From contig CAJTSL010000051.1 of assembly GCA_910578845.1 (NCBI GenBank), forward strand, positions 1 through 25,035: a stretch of 25,035 nt of DNA, in the 5' to 3' direction. Positions 24,450 to 25,035 of this stretch are shown here, piece after piece. Below the pieces are notes generated by a model. It made no database searches. It was given only the letters and a program-made list of their open reading frames with translations, and was not told the DNA's origin. A program made the translations under genes and the position numbers. How positions within the stretch are numbered: the first letter of the stretch is position 1; the number at the start of each line of letters is the position of its first letter. This DNA comes from an uncultured Lachnospiraceae bacterium (GTDB lineage: Bacteria; Bacillota; Clostridia; Lachnospirales; Lachnospiraceae).

Positions 24450-24511
24450 TAGGACTAAATTAGTGAATGGCAGAAATGCTGTTAAAACTAGCTTAGTCCT
24501 ATTTCTTTTTC
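24450..24511 (+). terminator. Long-stem hairpin with U-rich tail before the DUF6075 gene
   Basis: TAGGACTAA (24450-24458) pairs with TTAGTCCTA (24493-24501), and after one mismatch TTAG pairs with CTAG (24488-24491, one wobble). The stem has a 24-base loop and is followed by TTTCTTTTT. It could end transcripts coming from the left or act as an attenuator for the gene that starts 31 bases later. Confidence 0.45.
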
Positions 24512-24541
24512 CAAATTCAAAATAATAGGAGGAATGAATTT

Positions 24542-25006
24542 ATGAAGAACAATACAGCGTTAAGTGCAGAGAAAGCGATTATTTTTATCAGCGATACACA
24601 TGAAAAATTCTACTATGAGAAATTGAAAGAGGTCAGGTATCAGGACGTGTACCACAAAGCGCTTGTATATTGTCTTGGTATCAGTGATGACACAAGAAGG
24701 AACATTTACAGTATCTATGATTTTAAGACAGGCTGTGTAAAAACGGAGTGCCTGCATGAAGGCTGGCAGACCAGCGGGAGCTTAAAAGTAGTCAGGATGG
24801 CGTTTAACCTTTACTGCAATGGTACGCCAAGTGTCTTTGATTACGATGATGCGGAGGAACAGGTGGACGAGTGCAGACGGTACACAGTGGAAGAACTGTT
24901 CTGCTGTGCCTATGCGCCTTATTTTTGGCAGGCGGTACAGATTCGTTATCCGGAATATGTAACATATAACCACAACTTGTACGCCATGCTTGGAGGACGG
25001 GATTGA
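24542..25006 (+). CDS. DUF6075 family protein
   Basis: A 154-residue protein with FYYEKLKEVRYQDVYHKALVY and LGISDDTRRNIYSIYDFKTG in the first half and VEELFCCAYAPYFWQAVQIRYPEY near the end, which I recognise as DUF6075. The function is unknown. Members are usually found in conjugative elements of Firmicutes, especially Lachnospiraceae. There is no signal peptide or catalytic motif that I can name; the many aromatic residues and the paired cysteines CC near 118 are notable. ATAGGAGGA gives a strong ribosome site. Its base composition is less AT-rich than the RloAB block, so it probably belongs to a different module. Its TGA shares one base with the next ATG. Confidence 0.72.
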   Translation: MKNNTALSAEKAIIFISDTHEKFYYEKLKEVRYQDVYHKALVYCLGISDDTRRNIYSIYDFKTGCVKTECLHEGWQTSGSLKVVRMAFNLYCNGTPSVFDYDDAEEQVDECRRYTVEELFCCAYAPYFWQAVQIRYPEYVTYNHNLYAMLGGRD

Positions 25007-25035
25007 TGTTAAAAGTCAGGCTTATGGGAACAAAG
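25006..25035 (+). CDS. Start of a downstream gene, cut by window edge
   Basis: ATG at 25006 overlaps the DUF6075 stop by one base (TGATG) and has GGAGG about ten bases before it, so translation should be coupled. Only MLKVRLMGTK is visible. This start recalls DUF3970 proteins, which are small and common on mobile elements, but ten residues are too few for a name. Confidence 0.5.
   Translation, partial: MLKVRLMGTK

Larger units (their letters stand above)
24118..24541. other. Non-coding junction with spmA fragment and TTTAGTCCTA motifs
   Basis: 424 bases without a supported gene. It contains TTTAGTCCTA at 24134-24143 and 24258-24267, its reverse complement at 24450-24459, and CTTAGTCCTA at 24492-24501. 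It also holds the second copy of the 38-bp spmA repeat at 24155-24192, and AAGGAGG near 24409 that leads only to a short frame ending FHIDDLD at about 24449. It looks like eroded junction DNA. Confidence 0.65.

Overview
The window looks like a chromosomal segment of an anaerobic, spore-forming Clostridia species, most likely Lachnospiraceae. The reasons are a spmA-type sporulation gene, a Bacillus/Clostridia-type holB-ricT-rsmI neighbourhood, a type II fatty-acid cluster that uses the flavoprotein FabK with FabT-like operators, and a DUF6075 gene of a kind usual in Firmicutes integrative elements. These assignments come from motif and protein recognition only.

Layout. (1) 1-2478: the 3' part of a tRNA-Lys(TTT), a hairpin terminator, then two leftward genes, a membrane GGDEF protein and an HD-domain phosphohydrolase. 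(2) 2479-2845: an AT-rich divergent intergenic region. (3) 2846-6122: rightward genes for a CgeB-like glycosyltransferase, a second HD-domain protein and a PLP-dependent Orn/Lys/Arg decarboxylase-family enzyme. (4) 6233-12528: a housekeeping run in nearly the Bacillus yaaO-tmk-yaaR-holB-yaaT-yabB-yabC order: guanylate-kinase-like protein, YaaR (DUF327), HolB, RicT/YaaT, tRNA1(Val) methyltransferase, a DUF4015 putative glycosidase lipoprotein, and RsmI. (5) 12562-19651: fatty-acid synthesis in two units, acpP-fabK and fabD-fabG-fabF-fabZ-(FabX-like flavoprotein)-fabH. Each unit is preceded by a TTTGA-N3-TCAAA palindrome and the two are separated by a terminator. No acc genes and no fabT regulator are present. 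(6) 19922-20611: spmA, with its own terminator and without spmB beside it. (7) 20766-24117: an AT-richer accessory block with an HNH endonuclease-like gene, a frameshifted remnant resembling a recombinase tail, and a RloA-like ATPase coupled to a RloB-like gene broken by an in-frame TGA. (8) 24118-25035: a non-coding stretch holding a 38-bp exact copy of an internal piece of spmA and four copies of a TTTAGTCCTA motif, then DUF6075 and the start of another gene, probably the edge of a larger mobile element.

How the parts work together: region 4 serves DNA replication, tRNA/rRNA modification and sporulation/biofilm control. Region 5 supplies acyl chains from malonyl-ACP, with FabK as enoyl reductase and a second, cysteine-bearing FabK paralogue that may create the double bond of unsaturated fatty acids, as Helicobacter FabX does. 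Regions 7-8 look like a defence-type cargo island inserted beside or into the spmA locus. The spmA fragment at 24155 is the best evidence for the boundary.
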